A DNA stretch of 64,000 nt from an uncultured Prevotellaceae bacterium. Lineage in GTDB: Bacteria; Bacteroidota; Bacteroidia; Bacteroidales; Muribaculaceae. The notes beneath the pieces were generated by a model. That model was not told the origin of the DNA. It made no database searches and was given only the letters and a program-made list of their open reading frames with translations. Positions 1 through 8,527 of the stretch are shown here, piece after piece. A program made the translations under genes and the position numbers. The first letter of the stretch is position 1. Every line of letters begins with the position of its first letter. The stretch lies in assembly GCA_947165675.1 (NCBI GenBank), contig CAMVBJ010000010.1, positions 1 to 64,000 of the forward strand. Direction: 5' to 3'.

Positions 1-395
1 AGTGCCGCGACATGCTCCTGTGCTTCCTCAACCTCTACTTCAAGGACAAGGAAGCTCTGGTCACGCCCATTGACCCGCTGCCCGACACCCGCAACGATGA
101 CCCCGAGTTGAGGAGCCAGTTCGTGGGAGATAACTTCCGCGAGGACTACAAGCGGTTAAACACCTTCATCCGCCAGCACGGCATCAACATCCCGCCGCTG
201 GTCAATGCCTACATGGGCCTGTCGCCCAAGATGCACATGCTGGGTACGGCCATCAACCGTGAGTTTGGCGACGTCGAGGAGACGGGCATCCTCATCAACC
301 TCGATGAGATTGCCGACGAGAAAAAGCGCCGCCACATCGACACCTACCTGGCCCACTTGGCTCAGGTGCTCAAGAACAACCCATCCAAACCCTGA
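1..395 (+). CDS. C-terminal part of hemolysin/OlsB-like GNAT-fold acyltransferase (partial)
   Basis: Only the last ~130 codons are in the window; the frame is open to the left edge, so the start lies upstream. The C-terminus has the pattern I recall from Bacteroidota hemolysin-like lipid acyltransferases: IPPLVNAYMGLSP, then GTAINREFGDVEETGILI, then a basic helix ending in the HIDTYL region. Family members attach acyl chains in ornithine/glycine lipid synthesis or phosphatidate formation, acting at the inner face of the membrane. The stop lies 5 nt before the next ATG, so it probably heads an operon with the Wzi-like gene. The assignment rests on this C-terminal segment alone. Confidence 0.6.
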   Translation, partial: CRDMLLCFLNLYFKDKEALVTPIDPLPDTRNDDPELRSQFVGDNFREDYKRLNTFIRQHGINIPPLVNAYMGLSPKMHMLGTAINREFGDVEETGILINLDEIADEKKRRHIDTYLAHLAQVLKNNPSKP

Positions 396-400
396 CACAC

Positions 401-2032
401 ATGATAAGAAAAATTCTATTCGCAATCATTCTGTCGTTGTCCTGTGCCACAACCATGCTGGCCCTGGATGCAACTGACACGATACAGAACAAACTTGACC
501 TCTCGACCGACACGGTTCTGTTACACGTTTGTCCTACCGTGGTTTTACACGTCGATAATCGATACATTTTCGGTCTTATCGCCAATGCGGGCAACAGCGA
601 GTTGGCCCCCTACTATATCAGTTCCAACTGCGGCGGTGTCAATACCCAGCAATACTCGGTCCTCGCCCGGGCCGCGGTATGCCATGACATGTCCACGACC
701 AAGCGCTTCTCGTGGGGTGCGGGACTCGAAGCCTGGGGCGGCTATGCGTCAAGCGCGGGCTACCAGCGCTATGTGGGCGACGGCCAGTTTGAGACACAGA
801 AGCAACATCCCGCCAGGGTGTGGCTCCAGCAAGCCTTTGTCGAGGCCAAGTACCGCGGCATCTTTGCCGTCGCGGGCCAGGCAAGCAAAACATCGCCCAT
901 CGTCAACGGGTCGTTGAGCAGTGGCGACCTGGTGTGGAGCAACAATTCACGGCCTCCCGTGGGCCTGCGTGCCGGTTTCATCGACTTCCAGAACATCCCG
1001 TTCACCCGGGGCTGGGTGCAGATCCAGGGCGAGTTCGGCTACTTCCGCGAGCTGGACGACAAGTGGCTCGAGAACCACTACAACTACTATAACCACTTCA
1101 TCACCACCGACGTGTGGCTGCACTACAAGAGTCTGCACTTCCGCACCAACCCTCATCAGCCCCTGGTGTTCACCATCGGTGCCCAGTCGGCCTGCCAGTT
1201 TGGTGGCACGGCCACCTACTATGAGGACGGTCAGGTGACCCGCACCGTCAAGATGGATGCCGACGCCAAGGCCTTCTGGCGCACGTTTATCGCCGGCAGC
1301 GGTGGCAACAGTGCGGGCGACTCCTTTGTCGAGGGCAACCACTTGGGCACCTGGGACATCGCGTTGGACTATCATTTGCCCAATTACGGTACCCTGCGTG
1401 CCTACACCCAGTGGCTGTGGGAAGACGGATCGGGCATCGGCAAGATGAACGGCTTTGACGGCCTGTGGGGACTGGAATTCCGTCAAGAGCCATATAACTA
1501 TGTATCGGGTGTCGTCATCGAGTATATCGATTTCACCAACCAGAGCGGCCCCATCCACTGGACGCCCAACGATCACGAGGGCACGCCCATCACCAGTCAC
1601 TCCTCGGGTGCCGACGACTACTACAACAACTACATCTACAACGGCTACCAGAGCCGCGGCCTGTCCATCGGCTCGCCCTTTGTCAAGTCGCCGCTCTACA
1701 ACCAGGACGGCTACATGCGCTACCGCGACAACGTGCTGCGCGGCTTCCATGCCGCCATCGAGGGCTGGTTTACTACCGAGTGGTACTACCGCCTGCAGGG
1801 TTCTTACCGCAAGGCTTGGGGCACGCCCATCATCCCCCGCGTGGGCAGCGTCGATGACTTCTCGATGGCTCTGAAGGTCAACTATTCCCCCTATTGGTTA
1901 CGGGGCTTCAAGTTTGATGGCCTGACGATTGGCGCCACCATCGCTCTGGACCACGGCAAGCTCTACGGCAACAACTGGGGCGCACAGTTAGCCGTTTCCT
2001 ACACTGGCAACTTTAATATCAAGAAACGATGA
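401..2032 (+). CDS. Wzi-like capsule assembly family outer-membrane barrel protein
   Basis: A 543-aa protein with a clear Sec signal peptide (basic MIRK, hydrophobic core, cleavage near residue 21). The mature part is rich in aromatic residues and alternating beta-strand patterns ending in a short basic tail, as expected of an outer-membrane beta-barrel. Segments such as ARVWLQQAFVEAKYRGI, the G-Q-x-S-K region and IDFQNIPFTRGWVQIQGEFGY are what I associate with the capsule assembly Wzi family (PF14052). The proposed role is attachment or assembly of surface polysaccharide in the outer membrane; the substrate is unknown. It lies 5 nt after the acyltransferase gene and overlaps the following lipoprotein gene by 4 nt (ATGA), so the three are probably co-transcribed. 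Confidence 0.75.
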   Translation: MIRKILFAIILSLSCATTMLALDATDTIQNKLDLSTDTVLLHVCPTVVLHVDNRYIFGLIANAGNSELAPYYISSNCGGVNTQQYSVLARAAVCHDMSTTKRFSWGAGLEAWGGYASSAGYQRYVGDGQFETQKQHPARVWLQQAFVEAKYRGIFAVAGQASKTSPIVNGSLSSGDLVWSNNSRPPVGLRAGFIDFQNIPFTRGWVQIQGEFGYFRELDDKWLENHYNYYNHFITTDVWLHYKSLHFRTNPHQPLVFTIGAQSACQFGGTATYYEDGQVTRTVKMDADAKAFWRTFIAGSGGNSAGDSFVEGNHLGTWDIALDYHLPNYGTLRAYTQWLWEDGSGIGKMNGFDGLWGLEFRQEPYNYVSGVVIEYIDFTNQSGPIHWTPNDHEGTPITSHSSGADDYYNNYIYNGYQSRGLSIGSPFVKSPLYNQDGYMRYRDNVLRGFHAAIEGWFTTEWYYRLQGSYRKAWGTPIIPRVGSVDDFSMALKVNYSPYWLRGFKFDGLTIGATIALDHGKLYGNNWGAQLAVSYTGNFNIKKR

Positions 2033-2454
2033 AAAAGACATTATTATATATAGCATCACTTTTAGTGGCGGCGCTGGTTCTCGGTGCCTGCACCCGCAAT
2101 CACGGCGACATCGGCATCTGGTTCGGCACCTGGCACGTCGAGCAGATCACTGCTGGCGGCACACCCGTCAACGTCGAGGGCGACTACTTCTTCCAGTTCC
2201 AGAGCCACGTCTTCAGGGTGTCGCAGGTCTATGGCCATGAGCAGACGGTCGAGAGTTACGGTGCTTGGCAAGAAGGTGAAAGTGGCAAGATGACCATTGA
2301 TTTCTCGGACCCTAACGTATATTACATCGTGATGCCAGGCCTCGAATCCCACAATGACTTCACCGTCACCACCACATCATCGAGCGACGTCACCTTCTCC
2401 AAGACCGACGCCACGGGCACCCCCTACACCTACCACCTAAAAAAACAACCGTAA
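2029..2454 (+). CDS. Lipocalin-like lipoprotein
   Basis: A 141-aa lipoprotein: MKKTLLY start, hydrophobic segment, and a lipobox ending LGAC at about residue 20. The mature region resembles small Bacteroidota lipocalin-like domains (IGIWFGTWHVEQI, then VEGDYFFQFQSHVFRV, ending THHLKK-type strands). It starts inside the last codons of the Wzi-like gene (4-nt overlap), which implies translational coupling. Function is not known; ligand binding or a structural envelope role linked to the capsule-type barrel is an inference. A long AT-rich inverted repeat follows at 2493-2552 and may end the transcript. Confidence 0.7.
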   Translation: MKKTLLYIASLLVAALVLGACTRNHGDIGIWFGTWHVEQITAGGTPVNVEGDYFFQFQSHVFRVSQVYGHEQTVESYGAWQEGESGKMTIDFSDPNVYYIVMPGLESHNDFTVTTTSSSDVTFSKTDATGTPYTYHLKKQP

Positions 2455-2492
2455 CGTTACAACAACTAAAACAAGGGCTTTAAAAGAATAGA

Positions 2493-2552
2493 AAACAAGA
2501 AATACAATTTATTGTAAATCAGTATTTTGCATATCTTGTATTTCTTGTTTTT
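2493..2552. terminator. Long AT-rich inverted repeat, likely bidirectional terminator
   Basis: A perfect 16-bp inverted repeat: AAAACAAGAAATACAA at 2493-2508 and its reverse complement at 2537-2552, with a 28-nt loop. T-rich sequence follows on the plus strand. It sits between the convergent 3' ends of the lipoprotein operon and the TPR regulator gene. Confidence 0.5.
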
Positions 2553-2593
2553 CCCTAATATTAGTTGTTTTGTAAGGCGTGTTCGATGACCTC

Positions 2594-2722
2594 GCGGTAT
2601 TAACCGCCCTGTCGGGCGGGAAATTAAGCAAATTAATTTTAAAATTTAATTTTCTTTTAATTTCCCGTGCGTTAGCACGGTTTGATGCAGAGACGTTTCA
2701 GCGCAGGGTCAACTGCTATATC
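2594..2722 (-). repeat. Dispersed intergenic repeat, family A (copy 1)
   Basis: It contains a GC hairpin (CCGCCC/GGGCGG, about 2602-2620), a second palindrome made of CCGTGC and GCACGG-type arms near 2666-2680, and ends in GGGTCAACTGCTATATC at 2706-2722, a few nt from the stop codon of the TPR gene. Nearly the same sequence in reverse orientation follows the dockerin gene at 5609-5951, and the same end sequence follows ribH at 49719. No coding potential was seen. Confidence 0.7.
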
Positions 2723-2729
2723 GTTTCTT

Positions 2730-4445
2730 TTAATTATATTGCTTCACAAAGTCATCCAGGTCGGGGACATGTAGCTTCTTGGCGATCTGCAATCTCTTGT
2801 TATAGACGGTGCCGATGCTCTTGTAGCCCATGGTCACCATGATCACGGTGCGCGAGAAGCCGCAGCAGAAGAGCGCCAGTAAGTTCAATTCGCTGTCATT
2901 CAACGCGCCACCGGCCACCTCTTGTGCCTTGACAAGCACGTTATCGTGCAAGTCGTTGACCAGCGCCTGCAAGTTGGACCAGTAGTTGCTGTCATTGCCC
3001 ATCCCGCCCAGGGTCATCATCTCCCTGAACTTTGCGGCAAACTTGTCGCTGTCATATTGGTAGGACCAGGCCATCAATTGATGCACAGCTTCGATCTGCT
3101 GGTTGATGATAACGTGCAGTTGATCGTTCTGGGTTTTCTTGTTCTCATTGTCCATGAGGCTATGCTTACGCACATCGAGCCGTTCCTGCATCTGCTTTAG
3201 ACTCGCCAGCGACTCCTTCAGGTCGGCCTTCAGCATCTCAACCTCATTCTGCCTCATCTTTAACTGATTCCTGTACCTCCACAACAGGAAGGCCAGCGCC
3301 AGCAGCCCCAGGGCCAACAAGGCAGCTAAGAGCAACGATCCCTTCAGGCGGGATTCATTCTTGACCTGATTCAACTCTGCCAACTGGACATCATATTTCT
3401 TCTCTACCTCCAGTAAACGATGGTTAAGTCCATTGATGGTTATAGAATCGGCAATGCCATGAGCCTGCTGGAGATAACTCCTTGACTTTTCCTCATTCTT
3501 CCAGTACTGGTGCTCCAGATTGGACATCAGTTCAAGGTAAGCGATACTGTCACTCGCACTGGCAGCACGGGGTGCCTTCTCTAAATAATAGATGGCCGAA
3601 TCGGGTTGCCCCAGCGACAAGTAGGATGATGCCAGCCGGTAATGGGCGCGGGGATGGTCGATGATGGCAGGATCGGCCGAAATGGCCTGGAGCGCATATT
3701 TCTTGCACAATGAGTCATTGTGCTCACGCACCAGGTAGTATTCAGCGAGAAGATAGCGATTGGCAAACAGGCTGTATTGATCTCTCAGCTCCTGTGACAG
3801 CTTGATAGCATCCTCCATATAGACCACTGCCGAATCATGCTTTTCATCAATATTACGATAGATGCCCCCAATGCTCGTCATGCACACCAGCACATAGTGG
3901 TTATCCTTGAGGGCTTTGAAGATAGGCAATGCCTCTTTGTACTTCTGTAGGGCCAGGGTGTTGGTCCCGACGACCTGTGACTGGTACAGTGTGCCCAGTC
4001 TCAGTTTGGCGTAAGCCATCATTGAGCTATCGGTGGCTAAGGGCAGCTCCTCGGCATGATGGTAGCTCACAACCGCCTGCTCCAGGTTACCCATGTCCTC
4101 ATTCACACAGCCCTGGGCGATGAGTGCTTTCAAGTATTTCATGTCATCACCCGACTTCTTATAGTAGCTGACGGCCTCGTTAATGGCCGAATCACTGGTG
4201 CATGCGACGTAGTTCTTGTATAATGCCATTGATAGCAGCACAGCATGATAGGCCTGTTCCTGCTTGCTCATGCGCTCTGTGTCCATCTGTTGCAGCAAGG
4301 GCAAGGCTTCTTTTTCACGTTGATGATATACCATCGTGTCGAGGCGGGAGAGTTCCTGCATGGTGGCACTGTTACGTTGGCACCCTGGCGCCATGAGACA
4401 ACAAACGGCGACGAGTGCTATTAGGATATTCTTGAAGTTTATCAT
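2730..4445 (-). CDS. TPR-domain lipoprotein regulator with C-terminal HTH-like region
   Basis: A 571-aa protein from the chosen start (MINFKNIL); an ATG 14 codons upstream (4487) is possible, but the signal sequence begins here. Residues 1-22 form a lipoprotein-like signal (LMAPGC). Tetratricopeptide-like helical pairs follow to about residue 320. Next come a transmembrane segment (LLLAALLALGLLALAFLLW) near residues 365-383 and a coiled coil. The C-terminal ~60 residues read like a LuxR/sigma-4 type helix-turn-helix (LNDSELNLLALFCCGFS, then MGYKSIGTVYNKRLQIAKKL). Bacteroidota have many such membrane-tethered TPR regulators; the target here is unknown. It is divergent from the secreted dockerin protein at 4698, a plausible but unproven target. 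Confidence 0.7.
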   Translation of the reverse strand: MINFKNILIALVAVCCLMAPGCQRNSATMQELSRLDTMVYHQREKEALPLLQQMDTERMSKQEQAYHAVLLSMALYKNYVACTSDSAINEAVSYYKKSGDDMKYLKALIAQGCVNEDMGNLEQAVVSYHHAEELPLATDSSMMAYAKLRLGTLYQSQVVGTNTLALQKYKEALPIFKALKDNHYVLVCMTSIGGIYRNIDEKHDSAVVYMEDAIKLSQELRDQYSLFANRYLLAEYYLVREHNDSLCKKYALQAISADPAIIDHPRAHYRLASSYLSLGQPDSAIYYLEKAPRAASASDSIAYLELMSNLEHQYWKNEEKSRSYLQQAHGIADSITINGLNHRLLEVEKKYDVQLAELNQVKNESRLKGSLLLAALLALGLLALAFLLWRYRNQLKMRQNEVEMLKADLKESLASLKQMQERLDVRKHSLMDNENKKTQNDQLHVIINQQIEAVHQLMAWSYQYDSDKFAAKFREMMTLGGMGNDSNYWSNLQALVNDLHDNVLVKAQEVAGGALNDSELNLLALFCCGFSRTVIMVTMGYKSIGTVYNKRLQIAKKLHVPDLDDFVKQYN

Positions 4446-4629
4446 TTGATAGAAATATTGTATCAAGTCTTGTTTTGATCTACTCATGAAACAGTAAATC
4501 TTGATACAAAATTAACAATTTGTCACCAACGAGATGGTCCAATGAGGCCAAAATTAGATTTTAATTTTTTAGATAATTGATTATCAGCAATTTGCGATTC
4601 CTAAAATGAGGTCGGAATGTGACACCGTT

Positions 4630-4663
4630 TTGACCGATTTTACATTTTTCTTTACTACCTTTG
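4630..4663 (+). promoter_or_regulatory. Bacteroidota-type promoter for the secreted dockerin protein
   Basis: TTG at 4630-4632 and TACCTTTG at 4656-4663, matching the -33/-7 consensus though with slightly long spacing (23 nt). The predicted start lies about 30 nt before the ATG at 4698. Confidence 0.6.
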
Positions 4664-4697
4664 CAAGTGAGAAAATCACTAAAAATCAAATACAGAT

Positions 4698-5597
4698 ATG
4701 AAAAAGACTTTACTTATCACAATGCTCGCCCTGCTGGGCATGTCCCAGATGTTGGCGCAGGAATATGAGTACATTCCGTTCGTTCGCGAGGGCGTTAAGT
4801 GGGTTTGTACTATTTCCAGATTTGATGAAGTTTCAGAAATGAATGTGAGACAGAGCTTTAATCTCGAGTTTAAAGGTGATACTATCATCAATGGAAGAAC
4901 CTATAAAGCGATGCACAAGTATAGTGGAGTTGAAGTAAATTGTGATAATGACACTGTGCCTGTCTATATGCGTGAAGAAAACAAAATTGTTTACGCAATT
5001 ACTCCTGATGGTGTGACTTATCCTGGTTGCCCTGTCGGCCTGTATTATAGCTATTCCGATATTTATGATGGGGAAGAATTTGAGTTCTGTGACTTCAATG
5101 ATCCGGCTGGGTTCTGGGCCAATGAAATCAATGAATCGATAGGTGATAATCTCTACCAACTGGTTAGTATCGATACCATTCAGGTTGGAATGCATCAGGC
5201 TAAACGCTATAATAGTATGGTAGGTGCTGATGAAACCAATTTTTTCATTATAGATGGTGTTGGCTACGACTCTAATTTTGGATACACATTGTTTCCTTTT
5301 GTTCCTTATTTTTATAGCACTCCAGTGTTTTATGCCTTGAGCCACGTCATTGAGAACGGAGAGATTATCTACAAGGGTAGTCATTTTAATCCTAATGCAA
5401 TTGTACTTCCAGGTGACGTGGATGGCGATGGCGAAATCACCATTGCTGATGCCAACAGCGTGATTGATATCGTCGTCATGGGCGGCAACGCTGGCCACAC
5501 CCGTATTCCCGCTTCCGACAGGAACGGAGACGGTGAAGTCACCATCGCCGACGTGAACGCCATCATCGACATAATCCTCAACGATTTATCATTCTAA
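4698..5597 (+). CDS. Secreted protein with C-terminal dockerin-like dyad
   Basis: A 299-aa protein with a signal peptide (MKKTLLITMLALLGMSQMLAQ, cleavage near residue 20). Residues ~22-230 form an unrecognised beta-rich domain. The last ~65 residues contain two EF-hand-like dockerin repeats (GDVDGDGEITIADANSVIDI and DRNGDGEVTIADVNAIIDII). Such dyads bind calcium and, in cellulosomes, a cohesin partner; no cohesin gene is seen here. The body of the gene is AT-rich in codon choice, while the dockerin segment from about 5400 is clearly GC-richer, suggesting a shuffled module. It is divergent from the TPR regulator, and a family A repeat begins 12 nt after its stop. Confidence 0.75.
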   Translation: MKKTLLITMLALLGMSQMLAQEYEYIPFVREGVKWVCTISRFDEVSEMNVRQSFNLEFKGDTIINGRTYKAMHKYSGVEVNCDNDTVPVYMREENKIVYAITPDGVTYPGCPVGLYYSYSDIYDGEEFEFCDFNDPAGFWANEINESIGDNLYQLVSIDTIQVGMHQAKRYNSMVGADETNFFIIDGVGYDSNFGYTLFPFVPYFYSTPVFYALSHVIENGEIIYKGSHFNPNAIVLPGDVDGDGEITIADANSVIDIVVMGGNAGHTRIPASDRNGDGEVTIADVNAIIDIILNDLSF

Positions 5598-5608
5598 CAC
5601 AGAAAACA

Positions 5609-5951
5609 ATATAGCCGTTGACCCTGCGTTGAAACGTCTCTGCATCAAACCGTGCTAACGCACGGGAAAACTTGTGCAAATCGAACGCCATTAAGTTTAC
5701 TTATATGGCTGAGGTGCAGCCAAGTTTCGGGAAATTAAAAGAAAATTAAATTTTAAAATTAATATGTTTAATTTCCAGGCTGTTGCAAAACTCTAACTCG
5801 GTAATTTAACCGTGCTAACGCACGGGAAATTAATCAAATTTTTAAATTAAAATTCGATAGTTACTTTGTGTTTATAAAAATTTTAAATTTAATTTGTATA
5901 ATTTCCCGCCCGCAGGGCGGTTAATACCACCAATGGGCCAACTTCTATATC
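5609..5951 (+). repeat. Dispersed intergenic repeat, family A (copy 2)
   Basis: It begins ATATAGCCGTTGACCC just after the stop of the dockerin gene and ends GGGCCAACTTCTATATC at 5935-5951; the two ends are imperfect inverted repeats of each other. Inside are two copies of the palindrome built on CCGTGCTAACGCACGG (about 5651-5666 and 5810-5825) and a CCGCCC/GGGCGG hairpin near 5907-5921. Large parts match copy 1 (2594-2722) in reverse orientation. Confidence 0.7.
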
Positions 5952-6032
5952 ATTGCCATTTTATTTATATTTTTTTAGATTTCTCGCGCACAGCGCGATC
6001 CTCTTTTTGTGGTTTTATGTTTTGCAACAGCA

Positions 6033-6172
6033 TCTTAATACCACTGATGGACCAACATCTATATCATTGCCAAAATTTTTCAATGCGAATTACACGAATT
6101 TAACGAATTGACGCATAATGTTTTATATAGAAATTCGTGTCATTAGCCTAATTAGCGAAATTAGCGTTAAAA
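6033..6172. repeat. Family A repeat fragment with inner AT-rich module (copy 3)
   Basis: GGACCAACATCTATATC at 6049-6065 is a family A end. Positions 6082-6170 match the reverse complement of 49746-49828 closely, including the shared core AATTTAACGAATTGACGC followed by AATGTTTTATAT and GAAATTCGTG. The module's own ends are inverted (GCGAA and TTAGCGTTAA types). The rest of the gap 5952-6248 shows no gene. Confidence 0.6.
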
Positions 6173-6248
6173 ACCTCGTTATGGGCGCAATCATGACATA
6201 CCCTCTACATGCTGCTGCCCTTCCCTTGAACCACCATGACGTGACGGT

Positions 6249-8417
6249 TTAGAAACGGTACTTCTCGCGCAGGTGGCGGGAGAAAGTGAGCAGGTCGTCA
6301 TCGCTGGTTCCGCTGATGATCTCTTCGGTCGAGGTCACCCACTGTTGCTGGAACTTATCATTTGCCCTGTCGCATGATGCCGCGTCAAATTCCTGACCCG
6401 ACAACATCGCTACGGTCATTTCCCTGATATAGTTCTGCCACCGCTTGGCATAATAGTCCCACATGAGACCATTCCAGTTGCGGCACGCATAGTCATTCAA
6501 GTGGCCACCCCATGTGGTAATCAGGCGGCGAGCATTCATCTCGTAATAGTCTTTAACCCCCGTTGTCGTGCCCAGGTCACGCGCCTGTTGCAGCCATTGC
6601 CTGAGCGTGGCGTGGGGATGATAGCTGCCCAGGATGTCCAAGTCGGACAAGAGTTCATAGAGCATGTCGCTGTGAGTATAGAAAGCATTCTTGTCCCTCT
6701 GTTCATAGGCTTGATCAAGCTGCTGCTTCTCGGCAAGGAACAGGTCGCCCAGCAATTGACGCCCCACCCAGATGAGGTCGATGGTCATGGCATCGGTGGT
6801 GATGCTGTCCTGCTGCAACAACAAGTCCCACACGGCAAGCAGGTCGCGCCGATTGTACTTGACAGGGCGGTTCTCCTTGCCATGGACGGGATAGGAACAC
6901 GGCAGCGGAGCGGCAAAATTGCCAGGCGTGATATCGAGCACACTGTCGTAGAGCAACTTCCATGCCTGTCGCACGGGCTGGCTTTCATGCCCCGCATGAC
7001 GGTCGGCAAGTTCATTAATCACCTGCTCGTCGGTCTTGCCATAGTCCCACGCCTTCTCCAAGATGAACTCATAGGGGAACTGTTGCACGTCGAGCCCCTC
7101 AAGCGTCGAGCCGATGCCCACGAGGTTGTCGCCACACTCCTGCAAGGCGCGCTCGATGCGCTGGCCTGCCTCCTTAACACGCCCCTGAACATCGGTATTG
7201 CCACCGAAGTTTCCCAGATAGCACCAGATGAAGGGCTGACCATAGAAGCCCTCATGCTCGCGCCACATCTCCTTGTACTCGCAATAGTAGTCGAGCATCG
7301 TCATCTTGCCCTGGGGCACACCCGTCAACATGGCACGGGTGCGCTCGGGGGTATAATCCTTGCGTTGATAATAGAGGAACCACGCCATCTGTAGCCACTC
7401 GGCATCAGGATCGACGGCGGTCAGGCTCTCATAGATGTGCCGCGACACCTTGTTCAGATATTCAGGCTCAAAACTGGGTGGATCGACCTCGTTGAACGGG
7501 TCGATGCCGTAGATGTGGTCTGTGCCGAACAGACGGGTCTGCTCCTCGAGAAACATGCGCTGGATGCGGCTATACAATGGGTCCTCGCTGTTGAGGAAGT
7601 AGGTGCGGTATTGCTCGTCAAAGCCCGCCCAGCTCCCCAAGGCCTGAATATCGGCTTCTGGAAAAAGCTCACGCAACGCTCCAGGCACATGTCCCGCAAA
7701 AGCGGGCAGCACGGGGCGCATGTTCAAGGCGCGCTCACGCTCCACGATGCGCTGCTGCAAACTGGTCTGCCCCTTGAGCCACTCCATGGGCAGCGGACCA
7801 CACCAGCCGTCAATATTGGCCATGCGGTGCCATGGCAGGTAGGCAGGTCCGGTGAAATAGTTGCGCACCTGCTCATCGGTCATGCCCAGCCGCGTCCACA
7901 CGTTGTACCACACTGCCTCCTGCCCCGTAATGGCAAGTGGCAGGTTCACGCCATTCAATGCCATCCAGTCGATAAAGTGTTCCCACTGCTTCCAGCCCCA
8001 GAAGGGCATGGTGTAGCCCCACGTGCAGTAGTTCAGGAAGAAACGCTGAGGCACCCTGGCCACCACTCGCTCTGGGACAGTCACGTCGGGCAATGTGCTG
8101 GGCAGATCAAGTGACACGTCGTCATACCACGACACCGTCACCCGGCAGTAGCGGTTCAGGTAGCGGTTCAACCCCACGGCCATCGAGCCCGCACTGTTAC
8201 CGCCGATGACCACCTTGCCACCAGCACTCTCGAGCGTGAACACGTCCCGTCCCCGATCAGTCTCAACGACCTTGAAATCAACCTTGTCGGCCAGCCGTGG
8301 CGACAAGCGCCTTGCCAATTCACACGCCTGTACCACGTCACCATTTACCGACCCACTGACAGTCATCACCGCCATCAGCAGCAAGTGCAGCAATATCATC
8401 AATCGTTTCATCATCAT
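6249..8417 (-). CDS. Alpha-N-acetylglucosaminidase (GH89)
   Basis: A 722-aa secreted glycosidase with a signal peptide (MMMKRLMILLHLLLMAVMTVSG). A small N-terminal mixed alpha/beta domain (residues ~25-100) precedes the catalytic barrel, which carries family hallmarks: LNYCTWGYTMPFWGWKQWEHFIDWMALNGVNLPL, the YGIDPFNEVDPP motif with Glu310, and GIGSTLEGLD with Glu440. These two acids are the likely catalytic pair by comparison with human NAGLU and bacterial GH89. It removes terminal alpha-linked GlcNAc from glycans such as gastric-type mucin or heparan fragments, probably in the periplasm or at the surface. It stands alone, with its own promoter at 8441-8472. Confidence 0.92.
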   Translation of the reverse strand: MMMKRLMILLHLLLMAVMTVSGSVNGDVVQACELARRLSPRLADKVDFKVVETDRGRDVFTLESAGGKVVIGGNSAGSMAVGLNRYLNRYCRVTVSWYDDVSLDLPSTLPDVTVPERVVARVPQRFFLNYCTWGYTMPFWGWKQWEHFIDWMALNGVNLPLAITGQEAVWYNVWTRLGMTDEQVRNYFTGPAYLPWHRMANIDGWCGPLPMEWLKGQTSLQQRIVERERALNMRPVLPAFAGHVPGALRELFPEADIQALGSWAGFDEQYRTYFLNSEDPLYSRIQRMFLEEQTRLFGTDHIYGIDPFNEVDPPSFEPEYLNKVSRHIYESLTAVDPDAEWLQMAWFLYYQRKDYTPERTRAMLTGVPQGKMTMLDYYCEYKEMWREHEGFYGQPFIWCYLGNFGGNTDVQGRVKEAGQRIERALQECGDNLVGIGSTLEGLDVQQFPYEFILEKAWDYGKTDEQVINELADRHAGHESQPVRQAWKLLYDSVLDITPGNFAAPLPCSYPVHGKENRPVKYNRRDLLAVWDLLLQQDSITTDAMTIDLIWVGRQLLGDLFLAEKQQLDQAYEQRDKNAFYTHSDMLYELLSDLDILGSYHPHATLRQWLQQARDLGTTTGVKDYYEMNARRLITTWGGHLNDYACRNWNGLMWDYYAKRWQNYIREMTVAMLSGQEFDAASCDRANDKFQQQWVTSTEEIISGTSDDDLLTFSRHLREKYRF

Positions 8418-8440
8418 ATCAAGCCAAATTTGTTGACTTG

Positions 8441-8472
8441 CAAATGTAACAATAATTTCTGATTCTACTCAA
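8441..8472 (-). promoter_or_regulatory. Promoter of the GH89 gene
   Basis: On the minus strand TTG (8472-8470), 21 nt, then TACATTTG (8448-8441), a good Bacteroidota -33/-7 pair, about 24 nt ahead of the ATG at 8417. Confidence 0.65.
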
Positions 8473-8527
8473 TTTGCAACCGATTTACAGCTCTTGACCA
8501 ATCATGCCATCGTGAGCAATTCTGTCG

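Noticed and set aside
5894-6103. 69-codon frame in the 5.6-6.2 kb gap
   Set aside because: It lies entirely in repeat sequence with hairpins; no coding signal.
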